This document shows, piece by piece, positions 15,106-27,500 of a stretch of 64,000 bases of DNA. Source of the stretch: Eunapius fragilis (Eukaryota; Porifera; Demospongiae; Spongillida; Spongillidae); the NCBI GenBank assembly GCA_963681505.1, contig OY811981.1:1116001-1180000 (forward strand), in the 5' to 3' direction. Position 1 is the stretch's first letter; every line of letters starts with the position of its first letter. The position numbers and the translations under genes are program-made. Under the pieces are notes generated by a model. That model ran no database searches. It was not told where the DNA came from and saw only the letters and a program-made list of their open reading frames with translations.

Positions 15106-16490
15106 AAATTTCCCATGGAAATGTATGGGTGGGAACCTACTTTTGAATCGCTTGGTAAACCCATACCAATGCAGGTATCCTCGGGGTGGCATTTAAAACA
15201 GATAGAGGAATGGTTACTGCTATCTTCCATGTGTGCAGTGGTTTGCTCATATTGCATGTCTCATCAACACCTCGATGCTAAAATAGTCAAATATTTCCCA
15301 TAGAAAATCTATGGGTGGGAACCTACTTTTGAATCGCTTCGTAAACCCATACCAAAGCAGGTATCCTCGGGGTGGCATTAAAAAGAGATAGAGGAGTGGT
15401 TACTGCTATCTTCCATGTGAGCAGTGGTTTGCTCGAATTGCATGCCTCATCAACACCTCGATGCTAAGATAGTCAATATTTCCCATAGAGATGTATGGAT
15501 GGTTTCCCATAAGAATGCATGGGTGGGAACCTACTTTTGAATCGCTTGGGTAACCCATACCGAAGCAGGTATGCTCAGGGTGGCATTTTAAACAGATAGA
15601 GGAATGGTTACTGCTATCTTCCATGTGTGCAGTGGTTTGCTCATATTGCATGTCTCATCAACACCTCGATGCTAATATAGTCAAAAATTTCCCATGGAAA
15701 TGTATGGGTGGGAACCTACTTTTGAATCGCTTGGTAAACCCATACCAATGCAGGTATCCTCGGGGTGGCTTTTAAAACAGATAGAGGAATGGTTACTGCT
15801 ATCTTCCATGTGTGCAGTGGTTTGCTCATATTGCATGTCTCATCAACACCTCGATGCTAAAATAGTCAAAAATTTCCCATAGAAAATCTATGGGTGGGAA
15901 CCTACTTTTGAATCGCTTCGTAAACCCATACCAAAGCAGGTATCCTCGGGGTGGCATTAAAAAGAGATAGAGGAGGGGTTACTGCTATCTTCCATGTGAG
16001 CAGTGGTTTGCTCGAATTGCATGCCTCATCAACACCTCGATGCTAAGATAGTCAATATTTCCCATAGAGATGTATGGATGGTTTCCCATAAGAATGCATG
16101 GGTGGGAACCTACTTTTGAATCGCTTGGGTAACCCATACCGAAGCAGGTATGCTCAGGGTGGCATTTTAAACAGATAGAGGAATGGTTACTGCTATCTTC
16201 CATGTGTGCAGTGGTTTGCTCATATTGCATGTCTCATCAACACCTCGATGCTAATATAGTCAAAAATTTCCCATGGAAATGTATGGGTGGGAACCTACTT
16301 TTGAATCGCTTGGTAAACCCATACCAATGCAGGTATCCTCGGGGTGGCATTTAAAACAGATAGAGGAATGGTTACTGCTATCTTCCATGTGTGCAGTGGT
16401 TTGCTCATATTGCATGTCTCATCAACACCTCGATGCTAATATAGTCAAAAATTTCCCATAGAAAATCTATGGGTGGGAACCTACTTTTGA
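15105..16490. repeat. 579-bp, three-monomer higher-order repeat
   Basis: Equivalent monomers begin at 15115, 15694 and 16273, and at 15406 and 15985, a 579-bp step equal to 185+186+208. It is a third higher-order arrangement built from the same monomer pool. Confidence 0.85.
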
Positions 16491-17819
16491 ATCGCTTCGT
16501 AAACCCATACCAAAGCAGGTATCCTCGGGGTGGCATTAAAAAGAGATAGAGGAGTGGTTACTGCTATCTTCCATGTGAGCAGTGGTTTGCTCGAATTGCA
16601 TGCCTCATCAACACCTCGATGCTAAGATAGTCAATATTTCCCATAGTGATGTATGGATGGTTTCCCATAGGAATGTATGGGTGGGAACCTACTTTCGAAT
16701 TGCTTGGGTAACCCATACCGAAGCAGGTATGCTCGGGGTGGCATTTAATTAGATAGAGGAATGGTTACTGCTATCTTCCATGTGTGCAGTGGTTTGCTCA
16801 TATTGCATGTCTCATCAACACCTCGATGCTAAGATAGTCAAAAAATTCCCATAGAATTGTATGGGTGGGAACCTACTTTTGAATCGCTTGGTAAACCCAT
16901 ACCTAAGCAGGTATCCTCGGGGTGGCATTGAAAAGAGATAGAGGAGTGGTTACTGCTATCTTCCATGTGTGCAGTGGTTTGCTCATATTGCATGCCTCAT
17001 CAACACCTCGATGCTAAGATAGTCAAAAATTTCCCATGGAAATGTATGGGTGGGAACCTACTTTTGAATCGCTTGGTAAACCCATACCAATGCAGGTATC
17101 CTCGGGGTGGCATTTAATACAGATAGAGTAGTGGTTACTGCTATCTTCCATGTGAGCAGTGGTTTGCTCGAATTGCATGCCTCATCAACACCTCGATGCT
17201 AAGATAGTCAATACTTCCCATAGAGATGTATGGATGGTTTCCCATAGGAATGTATGGGTGGGAACCTACTTTCGAATTGCTTGGGTAACCCATACCGAAG
17301 CAGGTATGCTCGGGTTGGCATTTAAAACAGATAGAGGAATGGTTACTGCTATCTTCCATGTGTGCAGTGGTTTGCTCATATTGCATGTCTCATCAACACC
17401 TCGATGCTAAGATAGTCAAAAAATTCCCATAGAATTTTATGGGTGGGAACCTACTTTTGAATCGCTTGGTAAACCCATACCTAAGCAGGTATCCTCGGGG
17501 TGGCATTGAAAAGAGATAGAGGAGTGGTTACTGCTATCTTCCATGTGTGCAGTGGTTTGCTCATATTGCATGCCTCATCAACACCTCGATGCTAAGATAG
17601 TCAATATTTCCCATAGAGATGTATGGATGGTTTCCCATAAGAATGCATGGGTGGGAACCTACTTTTGAATCGCTTGGGTAACCCATACCGAAGCAGGTAT
17701 GCTCAGGGTGGTATTTTAAACAGATAGAGGAATGGTTACTGCTATCTTCCATGTGTGCAGTGGTTTGCTCATATTGCATGTCTCATCAACACCTCGATGC
17801 TAATATAGTCAAAAATTTC

Positions 17820-18440
17820 CCATGGAAATGTATGGGTGGGAACCTACTTTTGAATCGCTTGGTAAACCCATACCAATGCAGGTATCCTCGGGGTGGCATT
17901 TAAAACAGATAGAGGAATGGTTACTGCTATCTTCCATGTGTGCAGTGGTTTGCTCATATTGCATGTCTCATCAACACCTCGATGCTCAAATAGTCAAAAA
18001 TTTCCCATAGAAAATCTATAGGTGGGAACCTACTTTTGAATCGCTTGGTAAACCCATACCAAAGCAGGTATCCTTGGGATGGCATTTAAAACAGATAGAG
18101 GAATGGTTACTGCTATCTTCCATGTGTGCAGTGGTTTGCTCATATTGCATGTCTCATCAACACCTCGATGCTCAGATAGTCAAAAATTTCCCATGGAAAT
18201 GTATGGGTGGGAACCTACTTTTGAATCGCTTGGTAAACCCATACCAATGCAGGTATCCTCGGGTTGGCATTTAAAACAGATAGAGGAATGGTTACTGCTA
18301 TCTTCCATGTGTGCAGTGGTTTGCTCATATTGCATGTCTCATCAACACCTCGATGCTCAGATAGTCAAAAATTTCCCATTGAAATGTATGGGTGGGAACC
18401 TACTTTTGAATTGCTTGTTAAACCCATACTCAAGCACGTA
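17820..18440. repeat. Simple 185-bp monomeric satellite end
   Basis: The last well-conserved monomers (near 17822, 18007, 18192 and 18377) repeat at 185 bp. They share the private variant cgatgctcaaatagtc or cgatgctcagatagtc in place of gatgctaa. They are simple tandem copies without higher-order alternation and lead into the decayed edge. Confidence 0.8.
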
Positions 18441-21330
18441 TGCATGAGGTGGAATCAAATTGAGAAAGAGGGATGGTCACTGCTATCTTCCAAGTGTGCA
18501 TTTGTTTTCTAGTATTATAAGCCTCATCAACACCTCAATGATAAGATAGTCAAACTTTACCATAGAGATGTCCATAGAAATGTATGGGTGGGAACCTACT
18601 TTTGAGTTGCTTGTTAAACACACACTGAAGCTTACATGCCTGAGGTGACATCAATTATATAAAGAGGGATGGTCCCTGCTATCTTCCATGTATGCATTGA
18701 ATTAGAAGCCTCATCAACACCTAGATGTTAAGACAGCCAAACTTCAGCATAGAGATGTTCATAGAAATGAATGGGTGGGAACCTACTTTTGAGTTACTTG
18801 TTAAACACACACTGAAGCTTATATGCCTAAACAGATAGAGAGGGATGGTCCCTGCCATCTTCCAAGTGTGCATTGGTTTTCTTGTTTTAGAAGCCTCGTC
18901 AACACTATGACATTAACATAGTCAAACTTTACCATAGAGATGTCCATAGAAATGTATAGGTGGGAACCTACTTTTGAATTGTATGTTAAACACACACTGA
19001 AGCTTATATGCCTAAGGTGACATCAAGCAGATAAAGAGGGATGGTCCCTGCTATCTTCCATGTATGCATTGGTTTACTTGAATTAGAAGCCTCATCAACA
19101 CCTAGATGTTAAGATAGTTAAACTTTACCATAGAGAATGTATGGGTGGGAACCTAGCTACTTTTGAATTGCTTGTTAATACCACACAGAAGCTTGTATGC
19201 CTAAGGTGACATCAATTATAGAAATAGGGATGGTCCCTGCTATCTTCCAAGTATGCAGTGGTTTACTTCAATTAGCAGCCTCATCTACACCTTGATGTTA
19301 AGATAGTTAAACTTTACCATAGAGATGTCCATAGAATTGAATGGGAGGGAACTTACTTTTGATTTGCTTGTTAAACCCATGCTGAAGCACGTATGTATGA
19401 TGTGGCATCTTATAGAGGAAGAGGGATTGTCACTGCTATATTCCATGTGTGCAATGGTTTTCTAGTATTTGAAGCCTCATCAACACTTTGATGTTTATAT
19501 AGTCAAACTTTCCCATCGAGATGTATCTGTGGGAACCTACTTTTCAATTGCTTGTTGAACCCATACTGAAGCTTGAATCCTGAGGTGGCATCAATTATAG
19601 AAAGTGGGATGGTCACTGCTATCTTCCATGTGTGCAATGGTTTTCTAGTATTAGAAGCCTCATCAATTCCCTGATGTTTGTTCAAATATAGAAAAAGGGA
19701 TGGTCATTGCTATCTTTCAAGTGTTCAGTAGTTAGAAGCCTCATCAACACCTTGGCTTTAAGATAGTCGAATTGTACCATAGAGATGTCCATAGAATTGA
19801 ATGGGTGGGATCCTACTTTTGAATTCCTTGTTAGAACCACACTAAAGCATATATACCTGAGGTGACATCAATTAGAGAAAGAGGGATGGTCCCTTCTATC
19901 TCCCATGATGCATTGGTTTACTTGAATTAGAAGCCTCATCAACACCTTGAAGTTAAGATAGTTAAACTTTACCATAGAGATGTCCATAAAAATGTATGGG
20001 TGGGAACTTACTTTTGATTTGCTTGTTAAACCCATGCTGAAGCACGTATGTATGATGTGGCATCTTATAGAGGAAGAGGGATTGTCACTGCTATATTCCA
20101 TGTGTACTGGTTTTCTAGTATTTGAAGCCTCATCAACACTTTGATGTTTATATAGTCAAACTTTCCCATAGAGATGTATCTGTGGGAACCTACTTTTCAA
20201 TCGCTTGTTGAACCCATACTGAAGCTTGAATCCTGAGGGGGCATCAATTATAGAAAGAGGGATGGTCACTGCTATCTTCCATGTGTGCAATGGTTTTCTA
20301 GTATTAGAAGCCTCATCAATTCCTTGATGTTTGTTAAGGTAGTCAAACTTTCCCATTGAGATGTATGGGTGGGAACATACTTTTCAACGGCTTGTTATAA
20401 CCTTACTGATGCTTGCATGCCTGGTGGCATCAATTAGAGAAAGAGGGATGGTCACCGCTATCTTCCGTGTGTGCAGTGGTTTTCTTGAATACGAAGCCTC
20501 ATCAACACCTTGACGTTAAGATAGTCCTACTTTTGAATCGCTCGTTAAACCCATACTGAAGCTTGTATGCCTAAGGTGGCATCAATTATAGAAAGAGGGA
20601 TTGTCATTGCTATTGTGTATGTGTGCAATAGTTTGCTTGAATTAGAAGCCTCATTAACATCTTGACGATAGGAAAGTCATACTTTACCATAGAGATGTAT
20701 GGGTTCTTTCCCATAGAGATGTATGGTTGGGATCCTACATTTGAATTGCTTGTTAAAACCATCCTGAAGCTTGTATGCCTGAGGTGGCGGTTTTCTTGAA
20801 TTAGAAGCCTCAACAACACCTTGACCATTGGATTGTCATACTTTCCCGTAAAGATGTATGGGTGGGAACCTACTTTTGAATTGCTTGTTAAAGCCATTCT
20901 GAAGCTTGTATGCCTGATTAGGCATCAATTATAGAAACAGGGATGGTCACTGCTATCTTCCATGTGTGCAGTGGTTTTCTTGAATTATAAGCTTCATCAA
21001 CACCTTTACGTTAAAATAGTCAAACAGTCCCATACAGATGTATGGATGAGAACTCGCTTGTTAAACCCATACTGAAGCTTGTATGCCTGAGGGTGCATCA
21101 ATTGTAGAAAGAGGGATTGTCACTGCTATTATTCATGTGTGCAGTGGTTTTCTTTAATTAGAAGCCTCATCAACATCCTGACGTTAGGAAAGTCAAGCTT
21201 TCCCATAGAGATGTATCAGTAGTTTCCAAGAGAGATGTATGGGTGGGAACCTACATTTGAATCGCTTGTTAATCCCATACTGAAGCATGTATGCATACGC
21301 ATCACTGCTATCTTTCATCCATACTATTAC
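18440..21330. repeat. Diverged satellite monomers at array edge
   Basis: The same monomer skeleton persists (gggtgggaacctacttttga, cctcatcaacacc, ctgctatcttccatgtgtgca). Substitutions and indels are now dense, and new shared motifs appear, such as gaagcttgtatgcctgaggtg and agaaagagggatggtc. Repeat-like sequence stops near 21330. I see no gene in this stretch. Confidence 0.9.
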
Positions 21331-21580
21331 TTTCTATGCTAAGTTTTTTAATTAACACATTGATGGTAAGGTAGATATGAAATTGATTGATAAGATGATT
21401 TGAAATTAGAGTTATAAAGGAAGGAGTAGAACCCAAACCAGACATTGAAACCTTTGTGTAACAGTTTTTTTCCATTTACGTTTTTCGCTCCATTTATTAT
21501 TTAGAGGCATTTTGTGTTATAAATTTAGTTACATTATTGCTCTCCCTTTCAGCCACATGCATATACTAGTGTAAAAAATC
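21331..21580. other. Satellite-to-gene boundary, no gene seen
   Basis: AT-rich unique sequence between the last recognisable monomer and the FBF1 stop codon. It probably holds the FBF1 3' untranslated region. No repeat or coding signal is seen. Confidence 0.5.
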
Positions 21581-24500
21581 TCATAAATCACTCAGAAGCG
21601 TGTGAGAATATAAGAAATCTTCCTCTTGTTCTAGCTCTTCACTGTCCTGCAAAATATGAAGAAATATTTTAAAGCCAAATATCCATTACCAAAAAATATA
21701 TACCTCTTGAGTGTGCTGTGCTACTTGGCGTGCACATTTGCTATCGTTAAGCTGATCTATGTATTGCTTGATCGATTTGTACTGGTAACATTGCAGTCTA
21801 TCTTGACCGATAATTGGTTGTTGTTCAATAGATGAGACTGAGGTTGACAGTAGTGCTGAAGAACTATACTCTAATGAAGAACCATTTGCATGATGCTGCA
21901 ATCCTTTCCTGGATCCGCTAATTAAGCATGTTTATACAATTTACGTACCATCCTTCGAATGATGCACAGGTGGTAGTTCTCTTCTCTCCCGAACGAAAGC
22001 AATTCTCTCCTAGACCAGAAATAAAAGCTTAAGCGGTAAGGTTTGTTTCTCGTTTCTCACCTTGGATAGTTCTTGTTCACGTCTTTGTAGCTCGTGTGTT
22101 TGCAGATGCAGAATGTGTGCCTGTTTAACCAGTTCATTGTCATATTTCTGAGCATCCTTCAAACACTTCTCTCCATATTCTTTTGCAGCCTGTGCAATCT
22201 GCATAACATGATACACAACATGATGCCAATACAGACACTGCGAAATACCTTTCTTGTTTCTTCCATCTCCTTTAACTTTAGGCGCAATATTTCTGAAATG
22301 TTAATTAACTGCTCCTTTTCATTTTTTACTGCTTCCAGCTCAACCCTAAGCTTTTCTTGCTGTTGGTTAAGCTGAGCACTTTCATCATAGATACGTGAGT
22401 TTTCATCCTTTAAATGAGCCATTTTAGATAAGAGATCAGCCTTCGCCTCAATAAATGCTAGAAATGAGCACTCTATTACAACATTGTGCTACCATCCATA
22501 CCATCAAATATCGTTCCGCCTCTATTTTCTCTTTCTCTGCAGCCATCCTTTGAATGTTTCCAAATTCAGTTCTTTCTGCTGCCAATCGTCGTTTTTCTTC
22601 ATAGCTCTGTGAAAGAATGCATTGCTGCTCCGCTAAAAATGTTTCCTGAACAAGATGGAGCAGAATATTGAAATGACGCTAGATTTTTTAAAGTGCTAAA
22701 CATAAATGCCCTATAGAATATACATCCCAAATTACTCTGCCCTAAAGATGAATTTAGAGAGTATAAATAGTTCAATAATCAATCTTTTTATGGATGTTTC
22801 TATTTTTCAACCTAGCCATACCTGGTGAACTTTAATTAACAAAAGTTACAATGACAAGCGTTCACATTTCATACATGAGAGAACTAAATTACTGTTTAAT
22901 GCAAATCCATTGTAATAGTGAAGCCGCTTTTTTTTCCTACATTAATAAACAAAGCTCAATGCATTGGTGCCTAGATACTTTTGCTTTCTGCAACTTCTCC
23001 TTTTCTTCGGCAAAGCATTTAAAGGTTCTGGATCTCTCCTCCTCGAAAGCTACCTCTTGGGCTCTAAGTTTCACTGCTGCTTGCTGGATCTGCCAATGCT
23101 CCTAAAATTTCAGAATAAATTACACAACAGGAACATTTCATTTGAAATGACTACAGACATGTTCAATTTGTTGGCTCTGTTGATAAACATGGGCTTCTAA
23201 CTTTGCAATAAGCCCTTGGAGTTTTTCTCTCTCTTGGTCATTGCTGAATTGTTGCTTAACAAGCCTCCCCTCCATCTCTAAAGTATAAAGCTTACTTCAC
23301 CTATAAATTTTAAATTTTCACTTATATGCTGACCATTCAGGTGTTCTTGCTGAAACCTTATCACTTGCTCCCGCTGATCTAGTCCTTTGGAATGTGCTTG
23401 ATCTATTATTGTGTGAATTTGAGCGACTTCCTTTACAGATGCTTCCACTTGCTGTGTAAGTTCACTTAGCGTTCTGGGGTAGTAATGATAATAATGGGGT
23501 AGTAATCAGTATGAGATAAACAAACACAGTGTGATATAAACAAACACTGACGTTACCTGGAATGAGAATATGAGCACTTCAGAGCCTCAATTTCCTGACG
23601 ATGTAGGCTTGAACAATGCTGCAAATTCAGTTCATGCTCTTTTTTTAAATTCTCCACAAGGACCCTACATGGCCATACATTACCAGAATGAAACACAAGC
23701 CATCCTTTAGGATGCATGCAACTTTTTCAACCATAGAAACTAGGTTTTATGGGTGACACTCCTCCCTCATACCCACTCATGGATTGAATTGAGTTTAGTT
23801 TTATTTGTGATATGAGTATGTAACAGCATTATGACAATATTTTATCACCTGGATAGTTCAACATGTAAACAATTAGAGTCCAACTTACTCACACATTTCC
23901 TTCACACTGCTAACTTCATTGGATTTCATTATTTCAAGGGACTCAATCTCTTTCTTTAAAAACACTTCATGCCTTGTATTTTCTTTTGTCAAAGCCACTA
24001 ATTTCTCATTCAAAGTTTTTCGCTCCAGTTCAACATCATCTTGCAGTCTGTAGGATTAGATATCTTTCCTCAAAGTACAGTTAATACAAATCATACTAGC
24101 CTGGCCAATCTTAACTGGAAGGATTCCTCCACATCATGTAGTCTGACACTGATAATCAGAAATAAAGATTAGACTAGTGCACCATGAAAACCACTATTAC
24201 CCATGTTCTTTTTTTATTGATTCCATTTCCTCATGGTGTCTTCTTGTGAAGTTATCTAAAGATATTTGAAGTTTATCTCGTTCCATTGTAACTATATGAA
24301 GCTATAAATTTCAGTCAAAAATATGCTTTTGTCATGCAGGTTCTCTCACCTTGGTACTTAAATCATCCAACTTATCAAGCATGGATCTGCGATCATCTTC
24401 CAGTGCACATAACTTTAGCTTTAATTCTTCCGTAGTTCGTAGTTTATTTTCTTCGGATGCTTTGAGACGATCCTCTAACTCTACGACCCTTGTCTATATG

Positions 24501-27500
24501 GAGGTTATAAGATAATAGCCAAATCGTATAGCCCGGCTAGCTCAGTCGGTAGAGCATGAGACTCTTAATCTCAGGGTCGTGGGTTCGAGCCCCACGTTGG
24601 GCGTTTTTTTTTTTCTCCCTCCCTTAGTATTATCATTAGCGGTTTTTTTTTTCCCCTCCCTTAGTATACAATACCTTATACAACTCTCTTTCTTCATTAG
24701 CAGTTTTCAGTTCTTCCAATCCCTCGTGCTTCTTTTCATATGGCGCTATATTGCTGCTTTGTTTCCATGATTCTAGAGAATTTCCTTGTGGTTCCACAAC
24801 TTCATCACCTGAATGTGCGGTGATGGAGCTAGCAAGTTCATGTTTTGTAATTGGTTTTTCATCTGCTGCAAGNNNNNNNNNNNNNNNNNNNNNNNNNNNN
24901 NNNNNNNNNNNNNNNNNNNNNNNNNNNNNNNNNNNNNNNNNNNNNNNNNNNNNNNNNNNNNNNNNNNNNNNNNNNNNNNNNNNNNNNNNNNNNNNNNNNN
25001 NNNNNNNNNNNNNNNNNNNNNNNNNNNNNNNNNNNNNNNNNNNNNNNNNNNNNNNNNNNNNNNNNNNNNNNNGATGCTATGACTTGTTGAATATTTCTGC
25101 TCCTTAGTAACGGAGCAATATGTAGTGTCTTGCCATGGAAAGAAAGGATGTTTCAAAGGATTATGCAATTTAGACATTGGGTCCAGTTCCTTCTGAGATC
25201 TTTCATCTGCTTTGACAGATTTTACCGCTTGTCCAGGACTTGCTTGTACAATACTTTGGGAGTGAGAAGAAGCTACCATTTAATGCAATATATTTATTAT
25301 TTCTGTTGGACATGCACTTATTCAACACTGATTAAATACAAAATTCAGCTCTATGATAGAGGAACTAGCATTTGCCCTGACCAGGTCGACCATAGATCTC
25401 ATTGAGTAAGACGGACTTTGGCCAGCATATGAAGGTGGCAAGTTACAGAGGAAATAATGGTAGTGCGTGGCTTCTTTTACTCAATCTTCATAAGTTTCAA
25501 TGACCATAGGGACACATATCCATCCTAGATCTGAGCACTTTGGGCTTTCATGTATTCGCTTGTACTGTTATTAAACAACGAAAGAAACTTGAAACGTTCA
25601 TACCACGGTACAAGAAATACTATATTACTGGTACATTAGCAGCATTATATAATTCAATGTACTTAATTAAATAGTCCTATTGGTCAGAAAGCTCTGGCTA
25701 GAATGGTCCTTGCAATGGCCCTCATCAGGGTTAGATTTACACATCCATAGAGATCAGCAATAACTTTTGACTTAAGTGATTTGATGGTATCTAAATCAGA
25801 AACAGAATTTGGCTGTTGAATTTTAGGTGTGGACTATCAACTGCACAAAGGCCTGAGCTAGATGGTGATGCCATGAAAGCTGCACACGAATGAGCAGTGA
25901 GGGAGGAGACCTAATCCACTATAGCTAAGGCTAAGATTTTCCTAAGAACATCTTGTGTTTCTGTGGCTTCCTCACATTATCATCATGACAAACCATGTGA
26001 GTCCAAATTTGGAGTAGTTTGTGCCAGGTATATCAATCTGCAGTAGCTGCCACAAATGCACAACAGAGTTATAGCCACCTGCAGCTGAGAGTCACGAACT
26101 GCAAACTCCACTAATTGGGACAACAACTTCTTGGCTTCATCTCGCTTGCCAGCAATGAAATTTGCACAATCAAGTAGCCACCAATGAGAGCTCCCAGAAG
26201 TCCATATTGGGGAGATGACAACCAGAAAAACTGGAGGTATCATTTTGGCGAAAATGTTCATATTTTGGTAGGTTGATGAAATACTAAGGGTGGATTCCAA
26301 CTTATCAATGAGGGAAAGAGTACACTGTACATTTGACCTCCTGCCAGCTATTACCCCATAATTCAGTAACCGCGCCTGGAAGAGACGGTTTAGGCACTCA
26401 TCAGAATCCACAGTGGAAGCTATCTTGTGGAAAGGAGCAGAGGTCCCAATAGGTCACCGTGTTGCACTCCTGGCTGTGAAGATAGGATCCACAGAAGAGT
26501 AAAACCCGCAGCACCACACTAGCTGTGCTGGGAAATAAATAGCACATTCATCAAGGAAGGCCTGCCTTGATATAAGGTTAAATGCGCTTCGCATGTCAGT
26601 TTTTGCTACAACAAAGTCATCTTCCGTCCAGTGTTCTTCCATGCACTTTCTCAGGCCATGGATGATCCTCCCTGCTACAAGCCACACCCAGCTGAATAGG
26701 CTCAAAATACTCTGATGCCCTGTCTTTTAGCACAACACAGAGACATTTCCCTGTAAAGTTACCTCTTTGATTCACCAACAGCAATTGATCTTATATTTGG
26801 AGAGCATCTTTGTTATTTATTTATTTTGTATTTAATTAGAATAGAAGAGAATACAGTATGCATAATAACAAAAATTACAATGAAGGCCTAATGTTCAACT
26901 CTACAGTATACCACTACACTACCTCTAAAACTTAACCAGCACACCTGAGAACGAATGCAGCATTGCTAGTGCATTGCCTCTTATTTTAAAATGATATCAA
27001 TCAGGATTACAGATACAGCAATACAAGTATAACAACGTTAGACCACTTGAAGAACATGCAATAACTTCCACCCTCAGACCACCTAAAGCCCGAACATGAA
27101 AGCAAAGCTCTGGCATTAGCTTTGATAGTGTTAGACTAAAACAGTATAATTTATTTATTTATTAAAATAACATTAATGCATTTTAATTAAATATTAGTTA
27201 CAACAATATTCAACGAGCCCCTGCAGCGTGAGCCAGCAGCACCTGTGCATTCTGTCGCATCAAGACAACTGACACGTGGCAATATAGTTCACTCGTTGAA
27301 TATTTACAATTAAAATGCATTAATTTGAAATAAAAAAAACACTGATTAAATATTATTAAATAAAATATATATAATAAAATGAAATAAAATTCATGCATGA
27401 TGTTTCTCCTCCAAAATAATAAATAACATTAATAAAAACAATTCTTGCCTCTGTACACTATGTGATTTATTATTACTATTATTATTATCAAGCAATTATT

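Larger units (their letters stand above)
1..18440. repeat. Satellite array with higher-order repeats
   Basis: About 95 head-to-tail monomers. The spacing of the recurring word gatgctaa is 185, 186 or 208 bp (for example 182, 390, 576, 784, 969, 1154, 1340, 1548, 1733, 1919, 2127). All monomers share blocks such as gggtgggaacctactttt and ggtttgctcatattgcatg. Seven successive monomers add to a 1343-bp higher-order unit, and other parts use 3-monomer units of 601 or 579 bp. Multi-kb blocks are themselves copied. The open frames inside are by-products of the repeat, not genes. Organisation resembles centromeric or heterochromatic satellite. The chromosomal location is inference. Confidence 0.97.

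Noticed and set aside
1..18440. Dozens of 60-130 codon open frames on both strands, seemingly a protein family
   Set aside because: They recur with the satellite period, overlap on both strands, and are broken by the non-multiple-of-three monomer lengths. They are by-products of the repeat.
1..18440. CRISPR-like array
   Set aside because: There are no unique spacers. Whole monomers of 185-208 bp are repeated and the context is eukaryotic.
24751..25107. Open frames running through the N gap
   Set aside because: N codons cannot be read. Only the minus-strand FBF1 frame on either side is supported.
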